NCBI GenBank assembly: GCA_050084515.1
Contig: CM114273.1
Coordinates: 22,072,001 to 22,136,000 of the forward strand
DNA length: 64,000 nt
From: Blasia pusilla
Lineage: Eukaryota; Marchantiophyta; Marchantiopsida; Blasiales
Reading direction: 5' to 3'
Part shown: positions 50,567 to 63,222 of the stretch, one piece after another
Layout of the letters: the number at the start of each line of letters is the position of its first letter
Numbering within the stretch: the stretch's first letter is position 1
The notes under the pieces: model-generated
Seen by the model: the letters and a program-made list of their open reading frames with translations, nothing else
What the model was told of the DNA's origin: nothing
The model's database searches: none
Program-made: the position numbers and the translations under genes

Positions 50567-52906
50567 TGCCGATCGCTTTGGTCAGATCCACAGCGTCAAG
50601 CTCACGACCCTCCCTCTCATTTTCGGTTCATGTCGCACCTCAACCTATTTCTTCGTGGTGCTCCGCTCTGCACGTCTGCTGCCAGCCTCCTACATCTGCC
50701 TATGATCTTGAGCTCTCACCTGTGCGAATTTCTTTTCTGCACTTTCTCCGGCCAACCCAAAGGGATCTTCAGCTCGCCCACGCATCTACACTGCAACGGG
50801 GAACCGATTACGAAAGTAGGCGAGAGCAACTGTACCATCCAGCATCGAGTGACTGGAATTCCTATTTCATTGGAGCTTTCGCAATCATGTCGCCGTCGGA
50901 CACGCACCAACTCCATCGCATTGTAGCTCGAAGGGAGAGGGCCCTAAGTGTCAGTCACGAGGTTAGTAGGCAAGCAATCATTGCATAGCTTGAATCCCTG
51001 TTGCAATGCACCTTTCGCAGTGATTCGGACGTCCCACACACTCCTCCTCCATCCGATTGCATTTGGCAGAAGTGATTCTTCAGCGTCAGCCCCAAGTTGA
51101 GTGAGGAAGCGAAGGAGTAGTACGGCTTCAATCTGTCTGGATCAGAAGGGAGACCTCGGTTTGCGAGGCGGACTGCGCACCCAAGTTAACCGACGACATG
51201 GAATCAGGCGATGCAGAGAGGACTGACTACATACGGGAAGAAACTCCGCCTCTCCGACATTTCCTGGACATGAAGTGAGTACGTAGAAGTATATGGGCGA
51301 TACACACGGGGCGGAGCGGGACAGCGCAAAACAAACACCTGCAAAGTTCGATCGGTGGATCTGAGGTTTTCAGGAAGTCAAAGCCGCTCCTTGCATCCAA
51401 CAATCCCTTTCCTAAGCCCGAGGTACTCCATCCTAGAGAACACCAGTTGGAGCGGCGCATTGATTTATTTCTCGAACGCAAGTGCACGTGATTTATGACG
51501 AGTGTAGTCCTCTGTTCAGAAACTCCCAAATGGAAACTGCTTCGTACTAGGGAACAGCGCATTCATGGTGAGCCGTTTATATCGCGACTCGGATAGTGGA
51601 GACGCTGTTCAAGTAACATAGCATTAGCGTCTGAGCGGGAACAAGGTGTCCACAAGTTTAATGGCTTTCCAAGATGCACGCGGTACAAAGTAGTAACAAG
51701 TCTTTCAGAAAGCTAACGTCTCCGTGCGACCATGTTCACCCAGTTTTGTGCAAATGGGTCAATGCCAAGAATTGGTGAGGCATATTTCAGATGATCTATT
51801 TGAAATGCTACACGAGTTCTACATGATCTCATCTCGCCTTACCTGTCCTCTGTGACCCGCCTCACCGTCTACAAGAATACCACATGTCGACTGATGAGTT
51901 TTGGGTGGAGTACAGCGACCTCCCCGTTGACAGTGAAGACTCCGCAGTCAAGGATGTTGTCTCGGAAGACATCCAAGTGAAGAGGAGAGGAAATGATGCA
52001 CACAAGCTTCTGAAAGTAACAAGATTTTGGTGGTGTGTGAAATGGTTGCCAACTTCGTGAGTAAGTTGATGAATTGAGTCGAGTTTCAACCCAGGACCCC
52101 AAGCTGAGCAGGCATCAAAAATAGTTCTACGAAAGCTCTCACTGTGGCGCGGAAACCAAATGATCAGATTACTCAGAACAAGGCTGCCGAGTGCATTCAT
52201 TGCAGTCAGATAGCTAAATTTTTCATGTCAGTCTTTCTGGAATGCAAGGCCAAATATGAATGTCGCCTCTTCTAACTGGCGTTCATCTTGAGGGTTCAGT
52301 GGCAGATGGAATGTGAATTTGAAGTTCAATTCCTTCTGGAATCCCAAAGATCCAATGACCACCTAAAATACAAACCCACTTTAATGAGTATATGTGCACA
52401 AAATTGACAGATAATTGAAGCCCACAAGAAACGAGGAAAATTCTGCGACCACAAAAAAACTGAGTGATAGACAAGACAGTCTCCTCATGAAAAAAATTGA
52501 TAACAGGCTTTACATGGCTGATGCACCGGAATATTTGTTAGAAGATAAATATTCCAGAGCAAGATCAGTACTCATGCATCAGTCAACTTGCAATTAGCCA
52601 TTCGCAGAAGGAGGAGAACCACTACTTCACATTCTTGATGGGTTGATCAACATCAAGCTTCAGGAGTGGCCAATAAACTTTTGACAGGCTCCGCTGTAAT
52701 AACACTGAGATGTACATTTGATGTGCTCTAAGCATCCACAACTCCAACCGGTGGAGTACATTCTCCAGTTGAAAAAAGGGGACTACAATACAGGCATAAC
52801 GTCCATAACCCCTCAATACCTGCATATCCCTAAGCCTCTTTATATGTGAAGAGCAGAAACAACCATATTAGGCTGAACGCATAATGATGGGCTCCTGTAA
52901 TTGAAA
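50567..52906. other. intergenic
   Basis: The left part is the 5' flank of the TPR-like ORF, and the right part up to 52,906 is the 3' flank of proteasome beta-3. ORFs of up to 112 aa lack motifs, and those starting near 50,461 on the plus strand are antisense to the TPR-like ORF. I see no RNA gene. Confidence 0.5.
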
Positions 52907-55399
52907 CTAATCCATCCGTCCCTTCAATGTTTTGGTGATCACTTGATCCGGCGTCCTGCAGGGATCACAAAGGAATTTGCAAACTGAAGGTCAATATTTC
53001 CAAGAATTATAGAAAAAAAACCTGTTGATTGAAGCTAAGAACCCTCGGATCTGACTATCAAACTACTGTCAAGTGAATAAGGTTAAACAAAGTAATGTGA
53101 CTGCAGTATAGTCACAGCCAACAAGCAGTAAAGATCTGAAGGGTTACTTGGTTCTGATGTCTTACACAATATAAACAATTCCACCCCATCCACTGATGCA
53201 GTCACGGTCTATAGATGACAACAAAGCTTGAGCTATCACTTCAAAAAGTTCCTCAGGGTCCTGCACATCAAGAATTGGAATATGTCAGAATTATACTGCC
53301 AATGGTTGTTGACATAGCCAAATGTCCCTAAATGCTCATGACATTCAAGGTAACAACCCGACTGAAGATTGCACGACTTTCACAAGGTTAGTGAACCTCA
53401 TTACCAGGTCTGGCTTATACATCGATTCGCAAGCACCATAAAGTGACTCTGAAGCAGTCCCAGAAACCACGAAGTCTTTGGATAATTGCCTGTAACAACC
53501 ATGCCCAAGTATAAGCACTTACAGAGCAGTGTGACATACAAACATGGCATATACTATTACTTACAGTGAATAATCCACCAGCAATAAAAACATAAATAAA
53601 AGGATGGTGGGTTTTGAAATACATACTTGGCCCCTATCAAATCAGTTGTACAGATGAAAGGAACGTTTTCTTCACTTAATCCAGCAATGATGGGCTCACA
53701 GAAGTATGGTCCAAATCTGGAAATGAGAAAAAGAGCTCCTGTGAGTCATCTCAACCTCTGTGTGTACATCCTGCTGCGTCTGGTTGGGAAGGGTAAGATC
53801 CTCCCACAGTAACAGGGAGTGATATCAACTAAATACACTAGACAGGGAAAGACCTCTAGACCGTCTACTGTGACCCTGATGCTTAGGATAGAATCTATAA
53901 ACTCTTCATGATAGAAAACTAACTTTTCCATACAACTCTCCTGTCTTGGAGATCCATGTCGAACTTGATAAATGTGTAGGGTCCTGTTTACTCAAAGGAA
54001 CAATGAGCAAAAATTGCAGATCAAGTCTCCCTTGAAGAAATCAAAGAAGGACCATGATGCAATTTTAAGTTATATTTTCTCAATTTGTACAGACTTGCAC
54101 AATTCATGTGATAGCTCCTTCAGATTATAGTTTTCCTTGAGAAACTGATTCACAAGATTTTTTTCTTTTTGTCCAGGTAGACATGCACTTAGAAGAAGTA
54201 CCTCTTTTCATAGAGCATGGCCGACACAAGGCTTGCAAAAGTTTCTGGCCGCATGTTCCGTTCCTCGCGCAATTGATACAATTTGTGACGGAACTTCAGT
54301 CTTTGGTATCTGAAGACAAGGCCATCACCTTTCAGGTTAAGAAACCAAGTGACAGAAGTTACTTCAGGAATTTTCACAAGTACTTTCTCTCACTACACCC
54401 TCACCTGCCTGTCAGCATGTAAGCCTGCCTTTGGAACAAGTCAAGCACGTAGAACTACCACACTGCTGAAGTACCTCTCAGAGGTCTTTATGAGCTCTAT
54501 TCCTACAGAAATGAAAGAAAAAACTACTGCCAGCTGCTGACTAAGGTGGAGACCTTACAGAGTTTGCACATCAGTACCCAGCCCCGACAAGCCAATGTAC
54601 AATTTATCGTGGATCTCAAAAATACGTTGATAGTCGGTTGCGATAGTCTGGAACTGCACACCTAACCGCCGATCACTCGCGATAGCAAAGCAGTTCTTCC
54701 CCACCATGGCCACAAGGGCACTTCCATTGTAAGTAGTAATCTGCAGCAGTCAGTCCCAACTCAGAGCTCCTTACGATGAACTTCTTGCCACCCAAAAACT
54801 AATTGAACGTATCTCCGCAGTGGAACAGTAATTTCACCAATCCTGACTCCACTCAAAGATCGATAAATTTCATAACCCTAAATTCATCCTCAGATCCTTC
54901 TTTCAACAAGCTCGTACACGAATTCAAATGCCAAAGCTAACAAATCAACCCATATCTCTCATCTCCATCATGAGTCGTGAGCTATGGTCATCTCCGTCTC
55001 CCGAACTACTTGTCACAGAAAATGCAAACTCAAGCTAGTCTCTCGCAACAGCAACCAGTCCAACGGAGCCGAGTTCTGCGCAGTCATCAATTCCTAAACC
55101 CTAAAATAAAACGCCAGATCATGTCCACCGAAACCCTCCTTCTCAGTTCAAATTTACAATGGACTGCGAGTCGCAAGGGATTCCGAGCTTTCTGATTCCT
55201 TGTACGTATCATATTCCCGCTTTACCACCACACCACAATCTCCTTCTTGAATGCAACGAACAATCTCAAACCATCCCAGGCCAAACGACCTACACACACA
55301 GAAAGACCAAAACCACCCATCCCAAAAACAAACAAAAAAACGAAACTAGAGCAGAGAAAGAAAAAGAAGAAGAAAAACGCCAACGCTACCCACCGACAT
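52907..55399 (-). CDS. PBC1: 20S proteasome subunit beta type-3
   Basis: Non-catalytic beta-3 subunit of the 20S proteasome core, cytosol and nucleus. Exons: 55399-55394 (only Met-Ser), 54740-54559, 54309-54202, 53716-53627, 53489-53405, 53260-53166, 52955-52907. Phases close to exactly 204 aa, the usual family length. Diagnostic stretches include [69 protein letters not shown] and the C-terminus TLKGRMD. The propeptide is short, as expected for a beta subunit that is not self-processed to an N-terminal Thr. The tiny first coding exon was chosen because ATG-TCG followed by GTGGGT joins in phase to ITTYNGS. The gene looks intact. Confidence 0.97.
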
Positions 55400-56544
55400 G
55401 TTCACTGCTCAGAATTTGCACAGTTCAATTCGTAATCCGATCCAGGGGCAACGGTCCCGTTACTTGTAGCTTCTAGCCACTCGCTCGATCAACACAAGCG
55501 GAAGGCAAAATGCGCAAAAGTCGAGTGCAAGGCGACGAGCTCGTCCTCGCCTCGAGTCCACGACTGGACGGCTTCGCGTCGCAAGCGGGAGCGAGCTAGA
55601 TGATCGACCTGTTACTGGAGGTGGCCCTTAGATGGCAACCTGCGCTAACAGGTCGCAAAAGAGGCGCCATTTTAGAGCCGGATCCCATGGGCGTAGGAAA
55701 TGTCCGCTTCCCTCGTGGCCATATCCCATGGGGAACCGAAGACCTTACTAGTTGGAGTGGAAAGATTAATTATGTTACACAAAATTTAATTTTTTATGTC
55801 TGGAAAAAGAAATATTTTCTTCTTGTCCAAAAGATAGGAAAAATTGTCTCTCTGCCTTAGGGGTTGATTCCATGGGCACGCGCGGAGGTCGCGGGATCCA
55901 TTTTCTGGGTCCAAAAATTGTATCCAACGGTTCACGAGGGAAACATCCACCGATTCCAATTAGTTTCTGACAGATTTCAGTTAAATGGGTCACGAGGACG
56001 CTGGATGAATTCTGTGCCCAAAAGTTTTGGGCATAGAAAAATCGGCGATGCTCTGTCGTCGTTGTCGATACCCTACGCACCTCCTTGGCATTTAACACGC
56101 ATGTGACTTGCTTGACTCTCACATTTCAAGCAAGGAAGTGTTTGCAAATAAAAAAGGCACTCTCCAATGATAATATAGATATATGTGGTCACCATTTTTT
56201 CTGCGTCCAAATCTTTTGGGCGCAAAAATGGTCTAGTGATTTAGATCTTTCATGCTCGGAAGTAGTTGCTAGGGATTGGTGCATTTTTTTTCACTACTAA
56301 TTGGTATGTTATTTTGGTCGTAGAAATGGAGGTCACGGCGACCTCTGCGCGTGTCTATGGGATCGTGCTCTTATTTAGTTTTCCGACTCAGAGTAGTTGG
56401 CAAATCAATTTACATTTACAAATGGTAAAATGCGGTTTTGTGGTATACACTCAAAAAACTAGTTAGTGCTCGAGTCCCGCACGGATGAATGAAGCCCTCC
56501 TTCTTTGCATCTATTTTCAATTAGGTGAAACTATTCATGTTAGG
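55400..56544. other. intergenic, upstream of proteasome beta-3
   Basis: The first 200 bp are GC-rich 5' flank. Further right, AT-rich sequence includes near-duplicate phrases (text like CAAAAGTTTTGGGC near 56,020 and CAAATCTTTTGGGCGCAAAA near 56,208) and a dispersed AT-rich repeat near 56,140. No gene was seen. Confidence 0.5.
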
Positions 56545-57150
56545 GATATCATGTCTTTTAAGATAGATTGATGAAAATCGATAGAGCGTCTTTGAGGATA
56601 TTGGAGGACATCTTCAAGAGGTCGATGATGACCTATTGAGGCCTTGTGTAACGTGAGGGAGCATGTTTCCCATTCATTTTGGCTCATTTGGAGCTATATA
56701 GAGAAACGTACTATTTCGTATTCGTTACCATTTGGAGTAGAGTTGACCTTCCACTTTACAAAGTGTCCATTGACCCCCTATAACATGTTAAGTGCCAAAG
56801 AGGTGACTTGCGAGCATAAGTTACCATAGAAAGAGTTTGGGAGAGAGAAGGGGATATACCCAAAGAGAGAGAGCTTCATCCTCTCATTGTTGAACCTCTT
56901 TACATGAAGCAACAAAGCTATGGTCCTTCTTGCCTTGTGAGTAACCCAAGCCTCTCATCAAGAGAGTAGGTTTGGTTTTACGTGAGAGAGAGAGAGATGA
57001 TTTATACAAGAGACATTTGAGTGTTTGTCACTTATTGGAGATAATTTGATACTCGGTCATTTCAATGACTTAGTATTGTATCTTGTATGTTTATGTGTGT
57101 ATTCAGTACCAACAATTTATGTTGTGTAACGATCTGTATGCGCACGACAA
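56545..57150 (+). repeat. LTR-like dispersed repeat, copy 2
   Basis: It is similar to 10770-11345 in the opposite orientation: starts CATGTCTTTTAAGATAGATT, shares TTGGAGGAC, CTCATTTGGAGCTATATAGA, an AG run after GGTTTGG, and a late end motif (TTATGTTGTGTAACGATCTG, then GCGCACGACA). No coding is present. It is probably a solo LTR, or one end of an element without its internal part. Confidence 0.6.
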
Positions 57151-58833
57151 AGAGGATGTGTGTCATAACTAGAGGCCACCCAAAAGGACAAGTGTAAAAT
57201 AGAGAGATGTTTGTTATTGAGATCCTTGTTGCTAATAATAATATAGATTTTTCAATTATGACTTAAGTGACCATCCATGTGACATGGTTCTTAAGGATAT
57301 TCCCTTATAAGAGAACAAGCTTTGTATTATTAGGGAGTGTCAAGAGCAGGAGACCTGTACATGATCTTTGGGAATGTCATGAACTTCCCTTGCAAGATTT
57401 CACTAATGGACGCTAGTGCGATGCATGGTATAATTTAAATTAACAAAAGTTAAATTGTTTCGTGACTAATGACTTATCTTAACCCAAAAAATCTTAATTG
57501 ACCTCTCAAATCAACTTTGAATGATTTGATTGGTCAGTTGAGAGGGCAATCAATACTATTGGCCAAGAGGGCTAAGTGTCAAGAGCAGAGGTGTTCAGAA
57601 ATTAAAGAGGTACTCTCCACTAATAATATAAATTGGATGATAGGGCTCATACTACATATATAAGGAGTACTAGGGGGTCTCAATAACCCTGCATGACATG
57701 GTACCTAACTCCATATGATATCTAAGAAGATGCACCTTTAGAGTTTAGCTTGTAATCTTATGTCAATGGGAAAGAGTATGGATTCCCTTTTCTAACTATG
57801 TAGGTTTTTATTTCAAAGAATCATTTATAAAAAAATCATCTAAAAAATCATTCGAATATTGAAGGAGGGAAAATGACCTCTTGGGACGTAATTAAGACAT
57901 CTTATTAAGGCTATTCAAATGTGGCGCCTTTCATGGGAAAAAAGTGGTCACCCACAATGCTAAAGGATACCTCTAATCTACATTAACAATTGAAAGGTGG
58001 GTTCCTTTGACTAGTGTCATAGGTAATTTTTTCTACAAGACATGGATACCTCACTATGTATTAAATTTAGACTTGCAGAAAGATATATATTGATAGAGTT
58101 TGGAAGCATCTTTATCTGTGTCTTCCTTCATTAGGAACTTTCTAGATTGAGGAGATAGGTGCAACACTCTTCAATTGTGCAGTAATAGACATCTACTTAA
58201 ATTATACTAGTATTCTGCTGCATGCGCCATGCACTAGGCACCTTGTAGGGCTAGAAGATGTATTTTTCTAGCACATCCTTTAGTGAATGCTTGGAATGTA
58301 TAGTTAGTGGGATTTGAAATAGAAGTTTTAATGTGTAACCAAAGGAGACATGGCAACAAGTTAGAGTTTAACAAAGAATAGGGATAACTCAAATAATAGT
58401 ATGAATATTTGTAGGAGGATTGGGTCTTCAAAATTTTCCCTTGGTTCTCACTCACAATGCGTCACATGATCCTCCCAATTACTCATACTCGCAATCATCC
58501 GCAAATGATTTGCAAAGCTACGAAAAGGTTGTGAGTCATTTGTCAGCAACTTGCAATTGTTTCGCGACTAAACTATGATGGTCTTGTGAGTGTAAAAAAA
58601 ATGGAACTTTTCGAGTCATGTTTCACAGGAAATTTCAGGGTCCACTTCTCAAATTTGTGAGTCAATTGCCAGTGTAGGACTAACAAAGTTCCCAGTCCAA
58701 TTCGACGATACTGTGTCCACCACAACTTGCTAATCGACTGTAAATGAAGTATGTTATAAGGTCACTTCTATGAAAATTTACACATTTATGTGCTGAGCAA
58801 CTTATAACATAACATGAATCCTTGAAATATCCA
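57151..58833. other. AT-rich intergenic region
   Basis: No ORF with a motif. Short dispersed repeat text (CTCCACTAATAATATAAATT and relatives) occurs near 57,235 and 57,610. Nothing else was recognised. Confidence 0.5.
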
Positions 58834-59008
58834 AATAGATACACCTGATTAAAGGAGATGAAATTTTTTTGGGAATGTCACCGCAAAGAACTAAGTGGTG
58901 ACACAACAATTCCGTCATAATCTAGAATTAAGTGTTTTTTTATTTTCTGAAATTTCCCAGGTGACTATCCCAATTTTTTTCACCTCCATAATCAGGTGTA
59001 TCTATCTT
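58834..59008. mobile_element. MITE-like element with terminal inverted repeats of about 48 bp
   Basis: The left end (AATAGATACACCTGATTAAA ... GGGAATGTCACC) pairs with the right end (GGTGACTATCCC ... TAATCAGGTGTATCTATCTT), with several mismatches. The total is about 175 bp without coding capacity. The size and structure suit a MITE. Target duplication is not clear. Confidence 0.7.
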
Positions 59009-60532
59009 AATTATTAAGAAAGAACTCCAAAACTTAATTATTGATTTCACGAAAAGAATTCACTATTTCATTTTGATTCCAGCCTTTTTCTCATTTCATC
59101 ATTACATACTTTATAGGAAATAATCTCTTGGAAATCATCACTCGTCTTTTACTTACGAAAGCAAATGGCAGAAAGATGGGATAACTCCTCATTATTATTA
59201 TTGTCATATTTTTCTTTGAGTGATTAATCATGTAACTCGTTAAATGGTTGTTACTTTAAAAAGAATCAATTTGGCTTGTCACCATCTTTTCTCGCATTGC
59301 TTTTGCTTGAGGTAATTTCAGGGCCACATTCCGTGGCATCTATTCGTCCTTTAGTTCAGGGAAGGGGGTTAGCTCTAGAATTAAGAAAGATGGCCTTGTA
59401 GGCCAAAATGGCATGTTGAAGAGAAGATTCAAGGAGGATATGGTTAAAATATCTTGCATACCTACAAGAGAATAGTATAATTTTTAGTTTGTTAATAATT
59501 TACAACTCATGGTTAAGTTGACTCAATCACAAGGACGAGAATTAGAGGGTGCATAAACAAAAATTACATTCAAGCTATTGGTATTTTTTATCTTCATGTA
59601 ATATTCAATGTTATGGAGTTCATATAAGAAAGAAGGTAAAAAGATGGAAAATGCTTGTATCGTTGTGAATGATATTCGTAAGGGACTTTTACAGTCAATA
59701 TACAATTGTATAGTATACAATATTTTCTTCATCATTTTGCAATTTGGAGTGGTGTCCATAGGATTCTATCAAAATGGCAAAATTAATATTACCAATTGGA
59801 AAGATCTGCTCTCGTCATCATTGTTTAATCATGGAAGAACTACACAATTACGTTCATAAAATCTGGATGATGTAACTTTTAAGGACATCTCATGGAGGGC
59901 ACATAGCCAAACCATAATAATTGTGCCATGCAATAATTGTACACACCCCCAATTGCATTCGGAGAAAGTACCCCCGATTGTTAAGGAGGTAAAGAATGGT
60001 TGGTGCGGGAGACAGCTCACCCGCTTATCTAGATAAATAATGGTTGATGCAAACACGCACACACACACACTGACTAGGCACTAGCACAACAATTTCAACC
60101 GTAGCAAGGCATTCTCAAACACTATAAGTGTTAGCAATGATACTAGTGATTGAGCAAGCTCTCTAGCAAGACGGACCAGCTATGGAGATTGGTAATCTGG
60201 CGTTATTCCCCTTGCCTGCCTCCATTGGATTTCGATGATTGGAACCTCATGACAAGAAGAATTGTGAGGCATAAGAATTCTCAGATATACCAGCTAGAGA
60301 AACTTGCCCACTGAAATTACTGACACACAGGATTGGTGCTCATTGTCCAAGCCTTCACCACACTCTTCGTTATCAAGAGTAGACTTTCAAGCTCTGGTCA
60401 CCCACTCGCTCAGAGAAGTCTAATACCTGAAAATCAGAGGAAAATGTCACCTCAGAGACCAAACTGTTACATAAGGACAGGACGAACAGCTTGCTCTGAC
60501 ATGATATCATCAACAACCCAATTAACCTGGTC
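59009..60532. other. AT-rich intergenic region
   Basis: Only short ORFs without motifs. A short CA-type tract lies near 60,055-60,070. The right end merges into the degenerate tandem repeats downstream of the ABCA gene. Confidence 0.5.
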
Positions 60533-61430
60533 TGTCCAGCCAGTCGAGCTAGGAATACCATGAAATAACCACCAACTTTCATGGTCAGTCAACCTCTGAC
60601 CTGTTCAAGGGCCCATGAGAAATCCCCACTCGAAAGGGCAGTACAGCCAGTAAATCCTGTAGAGAAAGTCTTGACCTATTTAATAAGCACAAGAAATCCA
60701 CACGGTGATGTCCGCACTCATTTGTCCAGCTACTGCTAGGAATACTACGAAGTAGCCACTGACTCCTGTAGGGAGAGTCTTTGCCTCTTGCGTGGAAACA
60801 AGAGAATTCTACTTGGTAATGGCTACTGCTAGGATTAGAATGAAGATGCCACTCACTTCTGTTAGGGAACATATTGACCTCCTTCGTGGACACATGAAAA
60901 ATCTGCGAGGAAAATGCAGAGCCGAATGGTCCAGCTAATGAAATGCTAGGACTACTACGAAGTAGCCAGTAACTCCAGTAGGGAAAGTCTTTGGCCTCTT
61001 TCGTGGACACATGAGAAATCTACAGGGTAATGGCCTCATTTGATTGTCGAGCTCCTGCTAGGAACAGTATGCAGTATAGCCAGCAACTACTAGAGTGGAC
61101 GTCTTGATTTCTCTTTTGGTACGAAGAATTCACGAGTAATGCCCTCACTGATTTGCGCAGCTACTCATAGGAATAGTATGAAGCAGCCACTATCTCCACC
61201 ACGGGAAGTCTTGGGGGAGCCCTAAGGGTTTAGGGTTTAGGATTTAGGGCAGCACGTAATTGTCCGATTGCTGGTAGGAAGAGTCTCCAGTAGCCACCAA
61301 CTGCTAAAGAATACTCTAGCGCTGTTTCATGGTCAAATCAGAAATCTATACGGTAATGCGCGCAGTGAGTAGTCCAGACACGCGCAGAAGTGGAATGGGG
61401 TAGCTACTGACTGATGGTATAGTGAACGTC
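60533..61430. repeat. degenerate tandem repeat, about nine units of 95-120 bp
   Basis: A unit with the core CCAGCTACTGCTAGGAATAC, then GAAGTAGCCACT, then TAGGGAAAGTCTTTG, and often CGTGGACACATGAGAAATCT recurs from about 60,533 to 61,370, with copies near 60,724, 60,822, 60,927, 61,046, 61,155, 61,261 and 61,370. Copies are strongly diverged. The array lies just beyond the stop of the ABCA gene, probably at or after its 3' UTR. Confidence 0.8.
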
Positions 61431-61579
61431 TCGAGCTCATTCGTGAACACGCGAGAGTGATACGTATCCGCCCTTGCCCACACTGAACAACTCCTGATCG
61501 ACGACATGTACTCGTAACACAAAGACGGCTAGGAAAACGTGCAACCCGACATAGGAATTAGCATCTACCTGATCCTTGA

Positions 61580-63178
61580 TCAACTCATGCTGTCTCGCCT
61601 TGTTGAGTACCGAAGGTTGTTATCGTAGTCCAGAGGTTGAATGACTTCAGCTTCCAAGATCCGACTATTAGAACGCAAGAACGCCCGCCCGAACGAGTGG
61701 CGAACTGATGAACTACGTCGGGCAGAACTGAGACTGGTGTTGTCAACCACAGACGGTCTTAGCTCCGAGTGTCCAGAGATGCACAGCGAGCCCTGATCAT
61801 CCTGCTGCCAAAAGACCTCCACCATCATGCCATTGGGTGCATCGTCTGACTCTGTTCCAGGGACTATAACGAAGGCAGCACCCACCGGTATCTGGAATTG
61901 GCCCACAGTCACGATCAGTCATTGCTCCACAAATTATTTGCCACACCATCTATCATGTACCCTGGGGATCTTACTGGGAACACCCAAAAAGACGCTACTC
62001 ACCACAGTACAGGTTTCGACCTTACCTGACTGGGAACCCCAAACGAAAGACAGCAATTACCAGTGCAGCTGAGGCAATGAATCGAGGCCGACTTTTCAGC
62101 GATACTATCGTAGTACTTGTCGTAGCCTAGCGACTATTGATCCCACGCCATTGTCGGTGGCTGCTACTACCATGCTAGAGACTGGGATTGTGGGATGGAT
62201 GCAGGCACCGCAAAAGGAGGAAGAGTTGTAATGTAGTGCCTGTCGTAGCTTTGGGACCATAGACCCCTTGCCCAAGTTGGACAGTTCTCGAGATTGGGAT
62301 GGGTGGAGAGAGAAAATGAAGAATGTACCATCTGAGATGACGTATGGTGAGAGTGTTGTTCCAAGTGTCAACGGATAAGCTCTCTACAACACTATCTACC
62401 TTACCTCACTGGTATCCCCAATACACGTTACTTAGCAGCAGCTTTAGCTTAAGAGACTTTACTAATTAAGTAATACCTGTTGTAATGATTGGACGGTGCT
62501 ACGGAATGGGTTGGGTGTGTATAGAGGAATAAGTGGAGAAGGTATCGTACGAGGAACCAGAGGACATGAATATAAGAAAAGGGAACTCATATGATGATCA
62601 GAGGGAGAGAGACTACTTATTAAGTAGTGCCTGTCGTAGCCTTGCGACCAAAACCCCGCGCCGTGGTTGGACGGTGGGAGAAAAGAAAGCTTTTGGTCAT
62701 TACATAGTGTCTGCCATATCCCTGAGCTCAGTAAATAGTTCATGTCGTACACTTGCGACCATAGACCACAGTGCCCACACTCAGGCATCCATGGTTGGAT
62801 GGTGCTCCAATACTCCTTAGTGCATGCCGCAGGCTTGTGACCTTCAGAACCCGTACCTTGGGTTGGGTAAAGGGCGTTACTAGACTCTGGGATAGGTGAG
62901 GAACAAAGAAGGGAAGAAACTACCAAGAGAAGGCCAAGACTCTGTGCTTAATGTGAGCGCTGACCATACAGAATGTTGGTAGAAAAAGCCGATACCCGAG
63001 AAACCCTTCAGAACAGTATTTACCTCAACCGATTGGGATCCCCAGTCAGGTGGCAGTGGAGTAGCTTTGGGCAGTACTTTTGGTTACTTAAGCTCATGAA
63101 GATCTCGTGGTATCAGCTTACCAATTTCAGCCGTAGGTTGTTGAGAGAATGACTAAATGAATGAAGTGATCCCATAGC

Positions 63179-63222
<44 letters not shown>

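Noticed and set aside
50461-50988. 175-aa plus-strand ORF
   Set aside because: Antisense to the start of the TPR-like ORF; Ser/Pro-rich; no motif.
61210-61250. Telomere-like TTTAGGG units
   Set aside because: Only two or three imperfect units; too short to suggest a former telomere.
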